A stretch of DNA of 64,000 nucleotides from Riptortus pedestris (lineage: Eukaryota; Arthropoda; Insecta; Hemiptera; Alydidae), in contig CM032233.1 of assembly GCA_019009955.1 (NCBI GenBank), positions 15,597,501-15,661,500 on the forward strand, read 5' to 3'. How positions within the stretch are numbered: position 1 is the first letter of the stretch; every line of letters begins with the position of its first letter. The notes below the pieces were generated by a model, which searched no databases, was not told the DNA's origin, and saw only the letters and a list, made by a program, of their open reading frames with translations. Position numbers and translations under genes: made by a program. Shown one piece after another: positions 62,881 through 64,000 of this stretch.

Positions 62881-64000
62881 ATCTTATAGAAAACTAGCCA
62901 GTATCAAGGGACAATCATGTTGGGGGAGACGGAAAGAAGTTATATTTTTTATTTTTGTTATGTTTTTTTGGCAATGCTTGCTATATGTAATAGTGCTCTC
63001 ATCCCCGTATAGGCTGCGTACTTTTCCCCATAGGGTCACAGATTGGGCGACTTATGGAAAAAAAAAATTGTAGGTATTTGCAAGAATAAATAAAAAATTA
63101 AGTCTCTAATTATTCCTTTCCCCCTGATCACCGCGGGAATAATATCAAATCATTAATCAAGGGATAGTCATTTATTATAAATTTAAAAATTATCATCTAT
63201 AATGTTACGTTTATTTTGTTAAAACTATAAACAGTAGTCCGCTAATATAACCCGCAATGCCCTGAAACCATCATCGTTGATACTGGACTAATGATTGTAA
63301 ATTTATAGAACAATCGTTGAAAAAAAACGCCAATATCGAAACGGAATATCCACAATTTTTCATTTCAGGCCTCCTCGCCCCAATTCCCGTTTGGTGACCT
63401 AAAAGATTAAACTATATCTTTATAATCATGGAAGAATTAATGACTAATTCACATTCCGAGTCTTATTTTAAGTCTAGGTCAATAGTTAGTGCCTAACAAA
63501 ATTGTTGCCCCCGCTCTAAGTTTTAAGTGTATAAATCTCGTTAATATTTTGTTATATACGACAAAAGTGAATGCGCACAAAAGTTACTCTAAATAACAAA
63601 GTAAACAACTTTTGCTATGTGCATGTTTGTCGAAAAACCAATAGGAAACGAAATATCACTACTGTTAATTTCAGGCCTCCCTTACAAACCCCACTCCTGC
63701 TCGTCCCTAGAAATGTTGGTAAGGCCTATGATAATTAGGGCGTCAACACTAATATACATACCGAGTTTTATTTAGTTCGGTTGAGTCTTTTGTGCCAAAT
63801 AAAATTGTTGACTCCCGCTATAGTTTTTAGCCTATAACTCATGTATACTTCGGTATACGACAAACATGTATATAACAAAAGTTACTCTAAATAACAAAAT
63901 AAACAACTTTTGTTATGTTCATATTTGCCGAAAAACCAATAAGAAACGAAATATCGCTATTTTTAATTTCTGGCTTCCCTTATAACCCCCACTCCTGCCC
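62881..64000 (-). mobile_element. F2 Helitron-like element, inverted, running off the window
   Basis: CTAGCCAGTATCAAGGG at about 62894 may be the end (hairpin decayed). Another CCCGCAATGCCCTG motif lies at about 63251. Two internal repeat units of about 300 bp (AACTTTTGCTATGTGCATG at about 63607, AACTTTTGTTATGTTCATA at about 63905). The element is cut by the window end at ACCCCCACTCCTGCCC. Confidence 0.75.

Overview
The window is AT-rich, repeat-dominated nuclear DNA of an animal, most probably an arthropod and likely an insect. The indicators are MADF-domain ORFs, a Jockey-like LINE, Helitron-like repeats ending in hairpin+CTAG of the sort common in insects, and tRNA-derived SINEs. I found no convincing host gene. 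Almost every long reading frame is a microsatellite, a satellite or transposon debris. I cannot name the species.

Main families. Names are mine; by convention + for F1 means the 'A end' is on the left. F1 is an interspersed element of about 0.6-1.0 kb. Its A end is GTCCGTCACGCAGGGGCTGC..., containing a 6-bp-stem hairpin. Its B end is a near-palindrome around TTTCCCTTAAGGGAAA. The two ends share the subterminal inverted repeat AGCAGATTTCCC, and there is an internal (AT)n or (GATA)n tract. Readable empty sites show insertion into oligo-T tracts, an architecture like the Helentron/DINE-1 (HINE) class. F2 is a non-autonomous Helitron-like family ending CCCGGGCGAAGCCGGG...CTAG, followed by T or (TA)n, with internal repeats of about 300 bp. 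F3 is a palindromic element next to TA repeats.

Layout. 0-7.5 kb: nested F1 copies, a 100-bp tandem array made from the F1 A end, and a PIF/Harbinger-like element (TAA target duplication) whose MADF ORF is cut by an F1 copy. 7.5-21.7 kb: F1/F2 copies, unassigned stretches and a 0.3-kb GA tract. 22-24.6 kb: F3-F2-F3'-F2' in alternating inversion. 24.7-33.6 kb: a roughly 200-bp satellite and its inverted duplicate, a piggyBac-like element (TTAA), two hAT elements with exact 8-bp duplications, and a second MADF element with 27-bp inverted repeats. 33.6-40.7 kb: F1 and long F2 copies. 40.7-44.7 kb: a Helitron-like copy split by a 5'-truncated Jockey LINE (13-bp duplication), itself split in its reverse transcriptase by a GC-rich SINE-like insert (15-bp duplication). 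45-52 kb: more F1/F2. 52.4-54.9 kb: a 109-bp satellite invaded by a SINE. 55-64 kb: F1/F2 copies, including the best full-length F1 (60.58-61.57 kb).

No metabolic or regulatory system can be assembled. The window is best read as a layered fossil record of transposition in which AT tracts, T tracts and older repeats serve as landing sites. Boundaries supported by an exact target duplication are precise; most others are good to about 10-30 bp.
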